A stretch of 64,000 nt of DNA from Chloracidobacterium sp. (GTDB lineage Bacteria; Acidobacteriota; Blastocatellia; Pyrinomonadales; Pyrinomonadaceae). A program made the position numbers and the translations under genes. The notes under the pieces are model-generated. The model made no database searches. It saw nothing but the letters and a program-made list of their open reading frames with translations, and was not told where the DNA came from. Shown here piece after piece: positions 33,749 through 42,800 of the stretch. How positions within the stretch are numbered: position 1 is the stretch's first letter; the number at the start of each line of letters is the position of its first letter. The DNA lies in NCBI GenBank assembly GCA_016715795.1, contig JADJXP010000001.1, positions 434,001 to 498,000 on the forward strand, read 5' to 3'.

Positions 33749-34870
33749 ATGCCGGCCGGCATTTACGTACATATTCCTTTCTGCAAGTCGCGTTGTTCCT
33801 ATTGTGATTTTGCAACTGATGTTTACCGCGATGCGGCCATTGTTGATACATATGTTGATGCTTTGTGTTCTGAAATTCGAAACTTCACATCTGAAATTCC
33901 AGGAGATGCGGACACGGTCTATTTCGGCGGCGGCACACCGTCTCTGCTGAAAGCGGGACAGGTTAAGTGGATTCTGGAGAGCCTTCACACAAAGTTTGAT
34001 CTAACGGACGACGTCGAGATCACGATGGAGATGAATCCGGCAACTGTTACCGCGGAAACTCTTGACGGATACCGGCAACTCGGCATCAACCGTGCGAGTT
34101 TCGGGGTTCAGACCTTCGACGATAAGGCATTGAAACTACTTGCCCGCGGACATGATGCGAATGATGCAAGAAACACGTTTTCAATGCTCCGCGATGCGGG
34201 TTTTGAGAACATTAGTTTTGACCTGATCGCGGGCTTGCCCGGGCAGACCTTAGAACAGTGGCGGGCGAATCTCGACGAGGCCATTCAAATATCGCCGGAG
34301 CATATTTCTCTCTATCTATTGGAGATCCACTCTGGCACGCCGCTGGCAGAACAGATATCGAGCGGGCGTCAGCCGAGGCCGGATGACGATGTGGCGGGCG
34401 AGATGTATGAGGTGATAAGCGACCGGTTGGCCGCCTCGGGATATGAGCAGTACGAGATCTCCAATTTTAGCAAGCCGGGCTTTCCGTCATCTCATAACAC
34501 GAAGTACTGGCTGCTCGATCCGGTGTTCGGATTCGGCGTCTCGGCGCATTCGTTCGACGGACGCGAGCGATATGCGAACGAGCGTGACACCGCAAAATAT
34601 GTAGAGATCATCGAGCAGAACGGCTCGGCCGAGGTGTTGAGGGAAACCATCGATGTGGCGTCGGAGGCTGTTTTTCTCGGATTGCGGATGGAAGACGGGA
34701 TCGACCTCGCCGACTATAGAAAAGAGTTCGACATCGACCTGATCGCAAAACACCGCGAGGACATTGAGCGTCTGATCGACACCGATCTGCTCACGATCGT
34801 CGATGGCCGATTGCGGCTCACTCGTCGAGGAAAGCTACTGTCGAACGAAGTGTTTGCGGTTTTTGTATAG
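33749..34870 (+). CDS. hemW: Radical SAM heme chaperone HemW
   Basis: HemW-type proteins are radical SAM enzymes formerly annotated as oxygen-independent coproporphyrinogen III oxidases; they bind heme and help insert it. The 373-residue protein has the 4Fe-4S motif C-K-S-R-C-S-Y-C with C12, C16 and C19, the F-G-G-G-T-P-S-L-L glycine motif, and the HemN C-terminal domain (G-L-R-M-E-D-G-I-D-L). It lacks the N-terminal extension of genuine HemN. It may be co-transcribed with purL. Confidence 0.94.
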   Translation: MPAGIYVHIPFCKSRCSYCDFATDVYRDAAIVDTYVDALCSEIRNFTSEIPGDADTVYFGGGTPSLLKAGQVKWILESLHTKFDLTDDVEITMEMNPATVTAETLDGYRQLGINRASFGVQTFDDKALKLLARGHDANDARNTFSMLRDAGFENISFDLIAGLPGQTLEQWRANLDEAIQISPEHISLYLLEIHSGTPLAEQISSGRQPRPDDDVAGEMYEVISDRLAASGYEQYEISNFSKPGFPSSHNTKYWLLDPVFGFGVSAHSFDGRERYANERDTAKYVEIIEQNGSAEVLRETIDVASEAVFLGLRMEDGIDLADYRKEFDIDLIAKHREDIERLIDTDLLTIVDGRLRLTRRGKLLSNEVFAVFV

Positions 34871-34962
34871 CGGGGACGTTTGATCCAGCCGTCAGCCACG
34901 AGGGCGACCGTTGAGTTCGGGACGGCGCGGATCGCTTGTGCGACCAAAACACCATTCATATC

Positions 34963-35751
34963 TTAGTTTTGAGCCTTGAGGTGTGTGCGGGCTTCCCAAA
35001 GTTCGGGAAAGAACTTCTTTGTCAGCGTGGTCAGCAAATATCCGACGCCCTCCGAACCGCCAGTACCACGCTTTAGCCCTAGCATTCGTTCTACCATGAG
35101 GACGTGATGATACCGCCAAAGTGAGAAATTCTCGTCATGCTCGATCAGCAGGTCTTGCATGATGAAGAGATCGCCATGCTTCTCAGGATGGGTCAATACC
35201 TCGACGATCGCGGCAACACGGCCTTCGTGGGAACCGACATCGAAGCCCTTCCGCCCGATGAATGCCCAAAATCCGTCGTCCAGCCCCGGTTCAACAAAGC
35301 GGCGGCTCAGCTTTTCGTACGCGTATGCATCATCTCGAAAGTGCTCCAATAGCTTCTCGTTCTTCTGCCCCGACACAAACTCCATCTCGCGGAACTGCAT
35401 CGACTGAAAGCCGCTCGCAGGGTTGAGCTTATCGCGAAACTCCAGGAAGCCGATCTGAGCCATAGTTTCGAGAACGTGGATCTGCGTCACCATCACCTTC
35501 TCGATCGCGACCATAGCGCGCAGACTGTGATTTACACGAAAAGGACGATCCTCAGCCAGCCATTTGATGGTCGCATCGGCCTCGTGCAGCAGTTGTTTGA
35601 ACCACAACTCATACGTTTGATGGATGATGATAAACAGTTGTTCGTCGTGGCTGACTGGATCCGAAAGCGTCCGCTGAAGCTGTAATAGCTCCGGAACTTT
35701 AAGATATTCGTTGTATGTCAGCAGCGAGCCTTTGCCGTACCCGTTAGTCAT
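34963..35751 (-). CDS. kynA: Tryptophan 2,3-dioxygenase
   Basis: The 262-residue protein is a heme dioxygenase that opens the indole ring of tryptophan to N-formylkynurenine. It has the family motifs H-D-E-Q-L-F-I-I-I-H-Q-T-Y-E-L-W-F-K-Q, F-Q-S-M-Q-F-R-E-M-E-F and W-R-Y-H-H-V-L-M-V-E-R-M, plus a G-T-G-G-S-E-G loop. Other kynurenine-pathway genes are absent here. It is convergent with hemW and divergent from the cold-shock gene. Confidence 0.95.
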   Translation of the reverse strand: MTNGYGKGSLLTYNEYLKVPELLQLQRTLSDPVSHDEQLFIIIHQTYELWFKQLLHEADATIKWLAEDRPFRVNHSLRAMVAIEKVMVTQIHVLETMAQIGFLEFRDKLNPASGFQSMQFREMEFVSGQKNEKLLEHFRDDAYAYEKLSRRFVEPGLDDGFWAFIGRKGFDVGSHEGRVAAIVEVLTHPEKHGDLFIMQDLLIEHDENFSLWRYHHVLMVERMLGLKRGTGGSEGVGYLLTTLTKKFFPELWEARTHLKAQN

Positions 35752-35841
35752 AAAATGAAGTCGCAGATGGCTTTATCTTCCGCCATCGGTCGATTTATGT
35801 CAATTTTCACCTCAAATCGCGATCTTTGTGACCAATACCTC

Positions 35842-35870
35842 TTGACACGCAATAGAGATTTCGCTAAATT
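35842..35870 (+). promoter_or_regulatory. Predicted sigma70 promoter of the cold-shock gene
   Basis: A perfect TTGACA (35842-35847) is followed after exactly 17 nt by TAAATT (35865-35870). Transcription would begin near 35878, giving a 5' leader of about 190 nt before the cold-shock start. Confidence 0.7.
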
Positions 35871-35877
35871 TGCGTTC

Positions 35878-36068
35878 GTCTACCAACACAACTATAGAGA
35901 AAATAAAGGTCTTTGGGTTTAAGATGATCGTTATGTTGTACTACAGGTTCGTGTTAGTGGACCTCTATTTTCTCTGTGTCCGTCCGCGAGAGGCGGAAAC
36001 GGGAAATTGTATCGCGGCCCCCTGGGCCGGCGACTTTTTAAGGAAGTTTTTAGGAGGATCTATAGGAG
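35878..36068 (+). promoter_or_regulatory. Long 5' leader of the cold-shock gene
   Basis: A leader of about 190 nt is typical of cspA-type mRNAs, which refold at low temperature. The 317-bp gap before the gene holds only the promoter and this leader. It includes a 6-bp GC hairpin (36015-36029) followed after 5 nt by TTTTT, then three SD-like elements (AAGGAAG, AGGAGG, AGGAG); AGGAGG at 36052 is 11 nt from the ATG. Confidence 0.5.
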
Positions 36069-36278
36069 ATGTCAAAGACTGTCGGCAAGGTCAAGTGGTT
36101 CAATAACGCAAAAGGCTATGGATTTATCGAACAGCCGGGTGAGCAGGATATTTTTGTCCATTACAGTGCGATCTCGGGTGATGGTTACAAGACCCTGATC
36201 CAGGGTCAGGAGGTAGAGTTTGACTTAACCACCAGCCCAAAGGGCCCGCAGGCAGAAAACGTAGCCACGGTTGCCTGA
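36069..36278 (+). CDS. Cold-shock domain protein (CspA family)
   Basis: The 69-residue protein is a single cold-shock OB fold with K-V-K-W-F-N, the RNP1 motif K-G-Y-G-F-I and the RNP2-like D-I-F-V-H-Y. It binds single-stranded RNA and acts as an RNA chaperone. It is monocistronic, with its own promoter, long leader and terminator. Confidence 0.95.
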   Translation: MSKTVGKVKWFNNAKGYGFIEQPGEQDIFVHYSAISGDGYKTLIQGQEVEFDLTTSPKGPQAENVATVA

Positions 36279-36307
36279 GGCAGCCACAGGCTATCGATAC
36301 AAACACC

Positions 36308-36337
36308 AGGCCGGATCTGAAAGGATCCGGCCTATTT
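36308..36337 (+). terminator. Terminator after the cold-shock gene
   Basis: A perfect 10-bp stem (36308-36317 with 36324-36333) and 6-nt loop are followed by ATTTGT, starting 30 nt after the stop. Confidence 0.8.
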
Positions 36338-36349
36338 GTATGGACGGAA

Positions 36350-36454
36350 TGCGGGCACTCCTGTCCGCATCGGGCGACGCTTCGTCGGCCGAGAGTGGTG
36401 GTCAACGTAAGGTGGCCGGAGTAGCCGACGATCGGACAAGAGCGTCCGCACTTC
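36350..36454. repeat. Dispersed repeat family 2, full copy
   Basis: This 105-bp element begins and ends with similar GCGG-x-CACTC-x-TGTCCG-like hairpins in inverted orientation and has a conserved centre GAGTGGTGGTCAACGTAAGG. The reverse complement of that centre occurs at 27211-27283. It lies between the cold-shock terminator and the zinc-ribbon gene. Confidence 0.75.
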
Positions 36455-36505
36455 GAAGCGATGACGCGGCTTTTTTTATTTAAGCAAACATCAGATAATG
36501 CCGAT

Positions 36506-37093
36506 ATGTTTTGCATAAAGTGCGGGGCGGAGAATAAGGATGCGGCGGCGTATTGCCGGAAGTGCGGGGCGGCGATCGAGGAAGAGGAAACGCGGGTGGC
36601 GGTGCGACAAACTGAGAATGGAGAATCGAGAACGGACAATGAAGAACCGATCTTCTCGATCACGCCGACGTTGTTGTTTGTCAAGATGGGCTACGTAGCC
36701 GCGGCGGTCGGGGCGTTGTTCTTTGTGGCATTGGCGAGCGCTTTTGCATACCTGATAGTCCCGGTCTGGCTCGCGATCATTCTGGGGCTTGGGCTGTTAC
36801 TGATACCTGCGTTCTATCACATCAGGCAAAAGCTCGTAAGATATACGCTCACACCTTCGACGCTTGAGATCGACGAAGGCCTGATCTCACGAACCACCCG
36901 CCGCGTGCCTTTGCGGAGAATTCAGGACGTTACCGTCTCGGCGACGGTAATGCAGCGGCTATTGGGATTGGGTGACGTAACCATCGATAACGCGTCGGAC
37001 GACGGCGGCAAACTCGTGCTCAAGAACATCAATACTCCGCGCGACCACGCCGACCGATTGCTCTCTGAAATGGGCCGCTCGGGCGATATTTGA
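36506..37093 (+). CDS. Zinc-ribbon membrane protein with bacterial PH (bPH2) domain
   Basis: The 195-residue protein starts with a zinc ribbon C-I-K-C...C-R-K-C (residues 3-21). A disordered linker follows, then two transmembrane helices (about 65-110) and a bacterial PH domain of the YdbS/YdbT kind (R-Y-T-L-T-P-S-T-L-E-I-D-E-G-L-I to the end). I chose the ATG at 36506 because the zinc ribbon begins there; the longer frame starts inside the repeat. The function is unknown. Confidence 0.85.
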   Translation: MFCIKCGAENKDAAAYCRKCGAAIEEEETRVAVRQTENGESRTDNEEPIFSITPTLLFVKMGYVAAAVGALFFVALASAFAYLIVPVWLAIILGLGLLLIPAFYHIRQKLVRYTLTPSTLEIDEGLISRTTRRVPLRRIQDVTVSATVMQRLLGLGDVTIDNASDDGGKLVLKNINTPRDHADRLLSEMGRSGDI

Positions 37094-37166
37094 CCGCAGA
37101 TAAAACGTTAACGTGGATGGAGACGATGAACATCTCGCATACCCGCGTTATCCGTTCTATCCGCGG

Positions 37167-39677
37167 TTAAGTTTCCTGCCGGCTCTGACTTTCTTCCTCG
37201 ACATCCTCCAACAGCGGCGTGGATTCGTCGTCGTGGGCACGGTGGTAGTACTTGTAATAGCCTGAACCGTAGTAGTAATACTCGGTCGAGCCGGATTTGA
37301 TCCCGTTGAGGACAACGCCGTAAATGCGTGCGCCGATCGAGTGTATGCGCTGCTTGAACTGGCGCATTAGGTGGATCGAGCTCTTGTTGGCCATTGCGAC
37401 GAGCACGACGCCGTCGACGAGCGTTGACAGGATCGCGGCGTCAGTAAACGAGATCGCGGGCGGCGAATCGATGATGACGTGCTTGAACTTGCCCGAGAGG
37501 AACTGCAGCAGATTGCGCATCTCGTTTGACGAAAGGAGTTCCGCCGGATTAGGCGGTATCGGGCCGCTCGTGATCATCTTGAGCCGCGGCAGCTCGTCAA
37601 AAGTGCGGATCAGGCCCATCGTGTCCTTGTCACCCGAGAGATAGTTCGTCAGGCCGCGCGAATTCTCAAGCCCAAAATGGCTGTGAAGCCTCGGCCGCCT
37701 GAGGTCGCAGTCAATGATGACAACGTCCGCATCGGACTGTGCGAGCGTGATCGCGGTGTTGATGGCCGTGGTCGTCTTGCCCTCAGAAGGCTGCGACGAT
37801 GTTACGAGGATCGTTTGCGGCGGTTTGCCCGCCGACGAGAACAGCAGGCTTGTGCGCAGATGTCGGTAGGCCTCAGCCATCGGCGAATTGCGCTCTTCCA
37901 TCGTAATAAGCGCGGCTTGCTGGAATCCGTTCGCAGCGGCCTTAGCCGGCAGCATCTTCTTCTTTTCTCCCTGCAAATGATGCGGGATCAGAGCCAGCGT
38001 TGGCAGGCCCAAGTGCCGGCTGATATCGTCGGATGTGCGGACGGAGTCGTCGAGGTAATCAAGAAGGAACGCAAGCCCGACACCAGCCGCAAGGCTAAGG
38101 AAAAACGCCACAAGAATGTTTCGCGTGCGTTGCGGCCCGATGGGTGACGTCGGCGTAATTGCATGATTCTGTATCTTGATGTTATCGGGCCGCTGGCTCG
38201 TCAGCGCGAGTTCCTGCTCCTTTTGCCGCTGAACGTATGTATCGAGCAGGCTGCGGTTCGAATCGAGTTCGCGTTTGAGGCCCGTCAGTTTTGTCTCGGC
38301 CTGGCCCTCGACATTTGCCGAGGCAGCTGCCTGGTCAAACGCCGCTTTAGCTCTACCTTCGCGCTGCTGAGCGGCGGTCAGGCTGGCCCGCAGGCTCGCC
38401 ATGACCTCACGTTCGGCGTCCTGCTCGAGCTTCTTGCCCTCAGAATCGATCTTGGCCGAAACCTCACGTTGGACCTTGGCTTTCTGCGATTCAAGTTCTG
38501 CGATCTGAGCATTGACTGCCACCACATCGCGATGCTGATCGGTGTATTTTGTCAGCAGGGTCTCCCTCTTTTCGTGGGCCTCAAGTAGTTTCTTGTCGAT
38601 GTCCTCGATACGTTTTTCGAGATCGGCCTTTCGCTTGATGTTTTGGCTGCGAACGTCGAGCAAGGCCTTGTTCTCACCGACAACCGCCAGGATGTCACCC
38701 TTGCCGCTCGCGGAAAGGGCGGCATTGTAGGTTGCCTGGATCCGGCTGGTCTCGTTCCTCGCCTCTCGCCACTGCGTAAGCAGCCCCTCAAGATTGCCGG
38801 CGCGCACGTCTGTTCCCTTGTCCATTAGCGGAAGGTTGCTGGAACGCATTTCCGCTATCAGGTCATTCTCCTGCTGAATGATGGTTGCCTTGAGATCCTC
38901 GATGGATTGCCGCAGGTCCTCAAACGCCTTTTGTGCACCTGCAGTTTCGCGTTCCGCATCTTCTTCCTTAAAAAGTTCGGCGACCTTGTCGGAAACCTTA
39001 GCCGCCAGCGCGGGATTCGTGCTTTGCAGCGTGATATTGACGATGTTGGTCCGCTCGACCTGCTGAACATTCAGCCCGCCCGCGAGGATAGCGGCATAGC
39101 TCTCAGCCCTGACATTTTCTTCGGGCGTTAGCTGGACGTCCTGCTTTTTGCCGGGCTCGATCGAGCTTTCATTTACTACCGGCAGTGAATTCTCGCCCGT
39201 GGAAGGCTTTTGGCCGCCGGAAAAAAGTGATCTGAGCCCCCCGAACAAGCCGCGTCCCTGCCCGTCAAACAAGTTTGGCTCGCGATGCAAATTTAGCGCG
39301 ACGACAACGCGCTTCATCAGGTCCTGATTCTGGAGCAGTTGGAGCTGTGTATTGTAATACTTTGTATCGTCACCAAAATTGATGTTGATCGCGTCCTTTC
39401 GGGTGACCTCGGGCTTCCGTGGCTCGATGATCATGCTGGCCTGAGCCTGATAAACCGACGGCTGGCGATACGAATAGAACGCAGCCGCAGCCGTCGTGAT
39501 CAAGGTGATCGCGAGAATTATCGGCAGCCGCTTGTAGACGATATTGAAATACTGTCTGAGCGAACGCTTGCCTTCGAGCGAATCTTCGTAAGAGCTCGAA
39601 TAGCCGATGTAGTCACCCTGCGTGTGCTGCAGGTCCTGTGTTAGCGGCAACGGCGTCAGCCGCTGATCATTTTCCAT
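37167..39677 (-). CDS. Wzz/Wzc-type polysaccharide chain-length regulator and BY-kinase
   Basis: The 836-residue protein has a Wzz domain with a first transmembrane helix at about 45-65, a long periplasmic coiled coil (about 200-480), a second transmembrane helix near L-V-A-F-F-L-S-L-A-A-G-V-G and a cytoplasmic tyrosine kinase. The kinase has Walker A S-Q-P-S-E-G-K-T-T-T and A' V-V-I-I-D-C-D-L-R-R-P. The C-terminus holds a tyrosine cluster (S-T-E-Y-Y-Y-Y-G-S-G-Y-Y-K-Y-Y) that is the usual autophosphorylation site. No other exopolysaccharide genes adjoin. A TTG seven codons upstream is an alternative start. Confidence 0.93.
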   Translation of the reverse strand: MENDQRLTPLPLTQDLQHTQGDYIGYSSSYEDSLEGKRSLRQYFNIVYKRLPIILAITLITTAAAAFYSYRQPSVYQAQASMIIEPRKPEVTRKDAININFGDDTKYYNTQLQLLQNQDLMKRVVVALNLHREPNLFDGQGRGLFGGLRSLFSGGQKPSTGENSLPVVNESSIEPGKKQDVQLTPEENVRAESYAAILAGGLNVQQVERTNIVNITLQSTNPALAAKVSDKVAELFKEEDAERETAGAQKAFEDLRQSIEDLKATIIQQENDLIAEMRSSNLPLMDKGTDVRAGNLEGLLTQWREARNETSRIQATYNAALSASGKGDILAVVGENKALLDVRSQNIKRKADLEKRIEDIDKKLLEAHEKRETLLTKYTDQHRDVVAVNAQIAELESQKAKVQREVSAKIDSEGKKLEQDAEREVMASLRASLTAAQQREGRAKAAFDQAAASANVEGQAETKLTGLKRELDSNRSLLDTYVQRQKEQELALTSQRPDNIKIQNHAITPTSPIGPQRTRNILVAFFLSLAAGVGLAFLLDYLDDSVRTSDDISRHLGLPTLALIPHHLQGEKKKMLPAKAAANGFQQAALITMEERNSPMAEAYRHLRTSLLFSSAGKPPQTILVTSSQPSEGKTTTAINTAITLAQSDADVVIIDCDLRRPRLHSHFGLENSRGLTNYLSGDKDTMGLIRTFDELPRLKMITSGPIPPNPAELLSSNEMRNLLQFLSGKFKHVIIDSPPAISFTDAAILSTLVDGVVLVAMANKSSIHLMRQFKQRIHSIGARIYGVVLNGIKSGSTEYYYYGSGYYKYYHRAHDDESTPLLEDVEEESQSRQET

Positions 39678-39843
39678 ACTGCTCTGAAAGCCAACCAAAA
39701 AAAGGGGCGTAAACCTGTTTTATACCATAATTACGCCGAGTTTTCAGAAAAGTGCCGGACCGGTGCCGTGTTGTTTGGCCGCCTGCACGGGTGTATAGTC
39801 GAAGTTTGCTCAGGTGCGCGAGATCCGCGCATAGGGCGACAAG

Positions 39844-42800
39844 ATGACGGAGCACTCTGCAAACCAACCACTGCAACTGGGCATTGACGGCTTTGATTAC
39901 GCCGATCTCTACGACGCCGCCCGGCTAAAGGACTTAGCAGAATGTTTTTACGATGAGGTCGAAAGGGACGAACCAATATTGGCGGAAGCCCTCAGAAAGT
40001 ACATCGCTACCGGCAGTGAGGGCATGGAACGCCGTGTCGAGTCGAAAATATTGACGGATGCGGCCCCGCATTTATCAAGCTTCATAGCTCGCTTGTTCTG
40101 CATAAATGACGAACGTACCGATCTTTCGAAGGACATCACGGTCCAGAATGCGGTCTGGCGCTACAAGTTCTTTGTGCAGCGGCGTGCGGCCAAGAAGTTC
40201 TCGCCTGAGCTTGTGGACGAACTCAACGAGGCCGAGCTTTGGCGCGCTTTGACCGAACTGAGGAATGCGGCATTCAGTGACACCCTGCGATTCGATGACG
40301 AATTGTCGATTGCAACGATGACCTGTTCCCTCCTCGATGCAGAGACGGACATCGAGAAGAACGAAGATATCTCGCCCGCGACCCGTCAAACGGTCGGGGA
40401 CGTATCGAAGGCCTACGAGAAACTCAAGGATTCGGCATTCGGCAAACTCTTCTCAGAGTATGTGCTCAAGGGCGATGCGACCGGCAGCTTGCTGACGATC
40501 ACCGCCGCTCTTCATCTGGCCGAGGCATGGTCGGCAACCGCTTTTCACAAAAGGTCGAAGGGCTGGCATGCGTTCAAAGTGCCTCATGCACTCGATTACA
40601 TGAATCTCGTCCACCTCATCCATCCCGAACCCAAGCTGCACAACATCATGCGAGGGCGGGACGAAGAATTGCGGCGGCGCGACGGCTTTAAGCTAACGGA
40701 CGACCGCGGCACGATGCGCGACTCGCTTTACGAGATCGACTACTGCATGATCTGCCACGAACGCGAGAAGGATGCCTGCCGGACCGGCCTCCGCGAAAAG
40801 GATGGCTCTGTACATCGCAATCCGCTTGGCATTAAGTCCGAGGGTTGTCCGCTCGATGAGCGTATCTCCGAGATGCACATGCTCAAGAAGCAGGGTGACG
40901 CCATAGGGGCGCTCGCCCTCGTCACGATCGACAATCCGATGTGTGCCGGAACCGGCCACCGGATCTGCAACGACTGCATGAAGGGCTGCATCTTTCAGAA
41001 GCAGGAACCGGTTAACATTCCGCTCGCTGAGACATCAGCACTTACTGACGTTCTCGATCTGCCGTGGGGCTTTGAGATCTACAGCCTGTTGGCCCGGTGG
41101 AATCCGCTCAACGCTAAACGCCCTTATCCCATGCCTTACAATGGCAAGAACGTGCTCGTCGTCGGGCTCGGCCCGGCCGGCTACACGCTCGCAAATTATC
41201 TTCTAAATGAAGGTTTTGGCGTCATCGGCATCGACGGACTGAAGATCGAACCGTTGCCAACCGAATGGACGGGTTTGCCGAAACAGGGAGCTGACGCTAA
41301 CCAGCGCTGTTTCCCCAAACCCGTGAAGGAACTCTCGGAGATTACCGAGGAACTCGATGAGCGCATCCTCTCGGGCTTTGGCGGTGTTTCCGAGTACGGC
41401 ATTACGGTACGTTGGGACAAGAACTTCCTCACGATGGTCCAATTGATGCTCACGCGTCGAAAGCGATTTCGGGCGTACGGCGGCGTGCGCTTCGGCGGAA
41501 CCCTAACGATCGAAGACGCATGGGAATACGGTTTTGACCACATCGCTATCGCAACCGGTGCGGGACGCCCAACGATCGTTCCAATGAAGAACAACCTCAT
41601 TCGCGGCATCCGCCAAGCGAGTGATTTCCTGATGGCGTTACAACTTACGGGCGCGTTCAAGAAAGATACGCTGTCGAACCTTCAGGTCCGTCTGCCTGCC
41701 GTTGTCATCGGCGGGGGCCTGACCGGCATCGACACGGCGACGGAGCTTTTTGCCTATTACCCTGTGCAGGTAGAGAAAATGCTGCACAAATACGAGCAGG
41801 TAGTCGATGAATTTGGTGAGGATTACGTCAGAAAGACCTTTGATCCCGAGGAGCTAGCGGTGCTGCCGGAGTTTCTCGATCACGCCCGCCAGATCCGTGC
41901 CGAACGTGAACGAGCATCAGCAAAGGGCGACGAGCCTGATCTCGTGTCCTTAGTTCGCGGCTGGGGCGGCGTATCGCTGGTGTATCGCAAACGGCTGCAG
42001 GACTCGCCCGCGTACCGGCTCAATCACGAAGAGGTCCAGAAAGCGCTCGAAGAAGGCATCGATTTTGTCGAATGCATGTCGCCGACCGAAGCCGTGCCGG
42101 ATGAGTTTGGGGCTGTGAAGGCTATCAAATTTGAGCGTCTGGAACACATCGAAGAGACGGGCAAATTTGAGAAAACGGGTGAGATACACGAATTCGCCGC
42201 TCGAACCGTCTGCGTCGCCGCAGGCACATCGCCAAACGTGATCTATGAGAAGGAAAAGCCGGGCACATTCCAACTTGACGAATGGCGCCAATTCTTCCGG
42301 CCATACCGGCTAACGAAAGGCGGTGACGGCCAATTCCACGCTGTTCCGGCTGAAGAGGGCGAAACGGGCTTCTTTACAAGTTATGAGCACGACGGCAAGT
42401 TCATCTCATACTACGGTGATAATCATCCGCAATACGCAGGAAACGTCGTAAAAGCGATGGCCTCCGCTAAACATGGTTATCCGAAGGTCGTTGAGCTGTT
42501 TGCGGACGAATTGGACAGCCGTGGCGATTTGCCGCAGGCCGAGAAGGACGCGATCTTTGACAAGCTCGAGGCAACACTCGATGAGCAGTTGCGGGCATAT
42601 GTTGTAAGGGTCGAGCGATTGACGCCGACGATTGTCGATGTTGTCGTGAAAGCTCCGCTGCAGGCTCGCAAGTTTGAGCCCGGCCAATTCTATCGGCTGC
42701 AGAATTTTGAGACGACTGCTCCGGTCGTTGACGGCACGCGCCTTTTGATGGAAGGCCTCGCCCTGACCGGTGCGTGGGTCGATGAGGAAAAGGGCCTGCT

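Noticed and set aside
34871..34962. Minus-strand stretch between hemW and tryptophan dioxygenase reading M-N-G-V-L-V-A-Q-A-I-R-A-V-P-N-S
   Set aside because: It looks protein-like, but is only about 30 codons before it runs antisense into hemW. It could be a gene fragment, but there is too little to support a call.
35870..36106. Plus-strand 78-codon frame ahead of and overlapping the cold-shock gene
   Set aside because: It lies in the predicted leader, has no SD and overlaps the certain cold-shock start.
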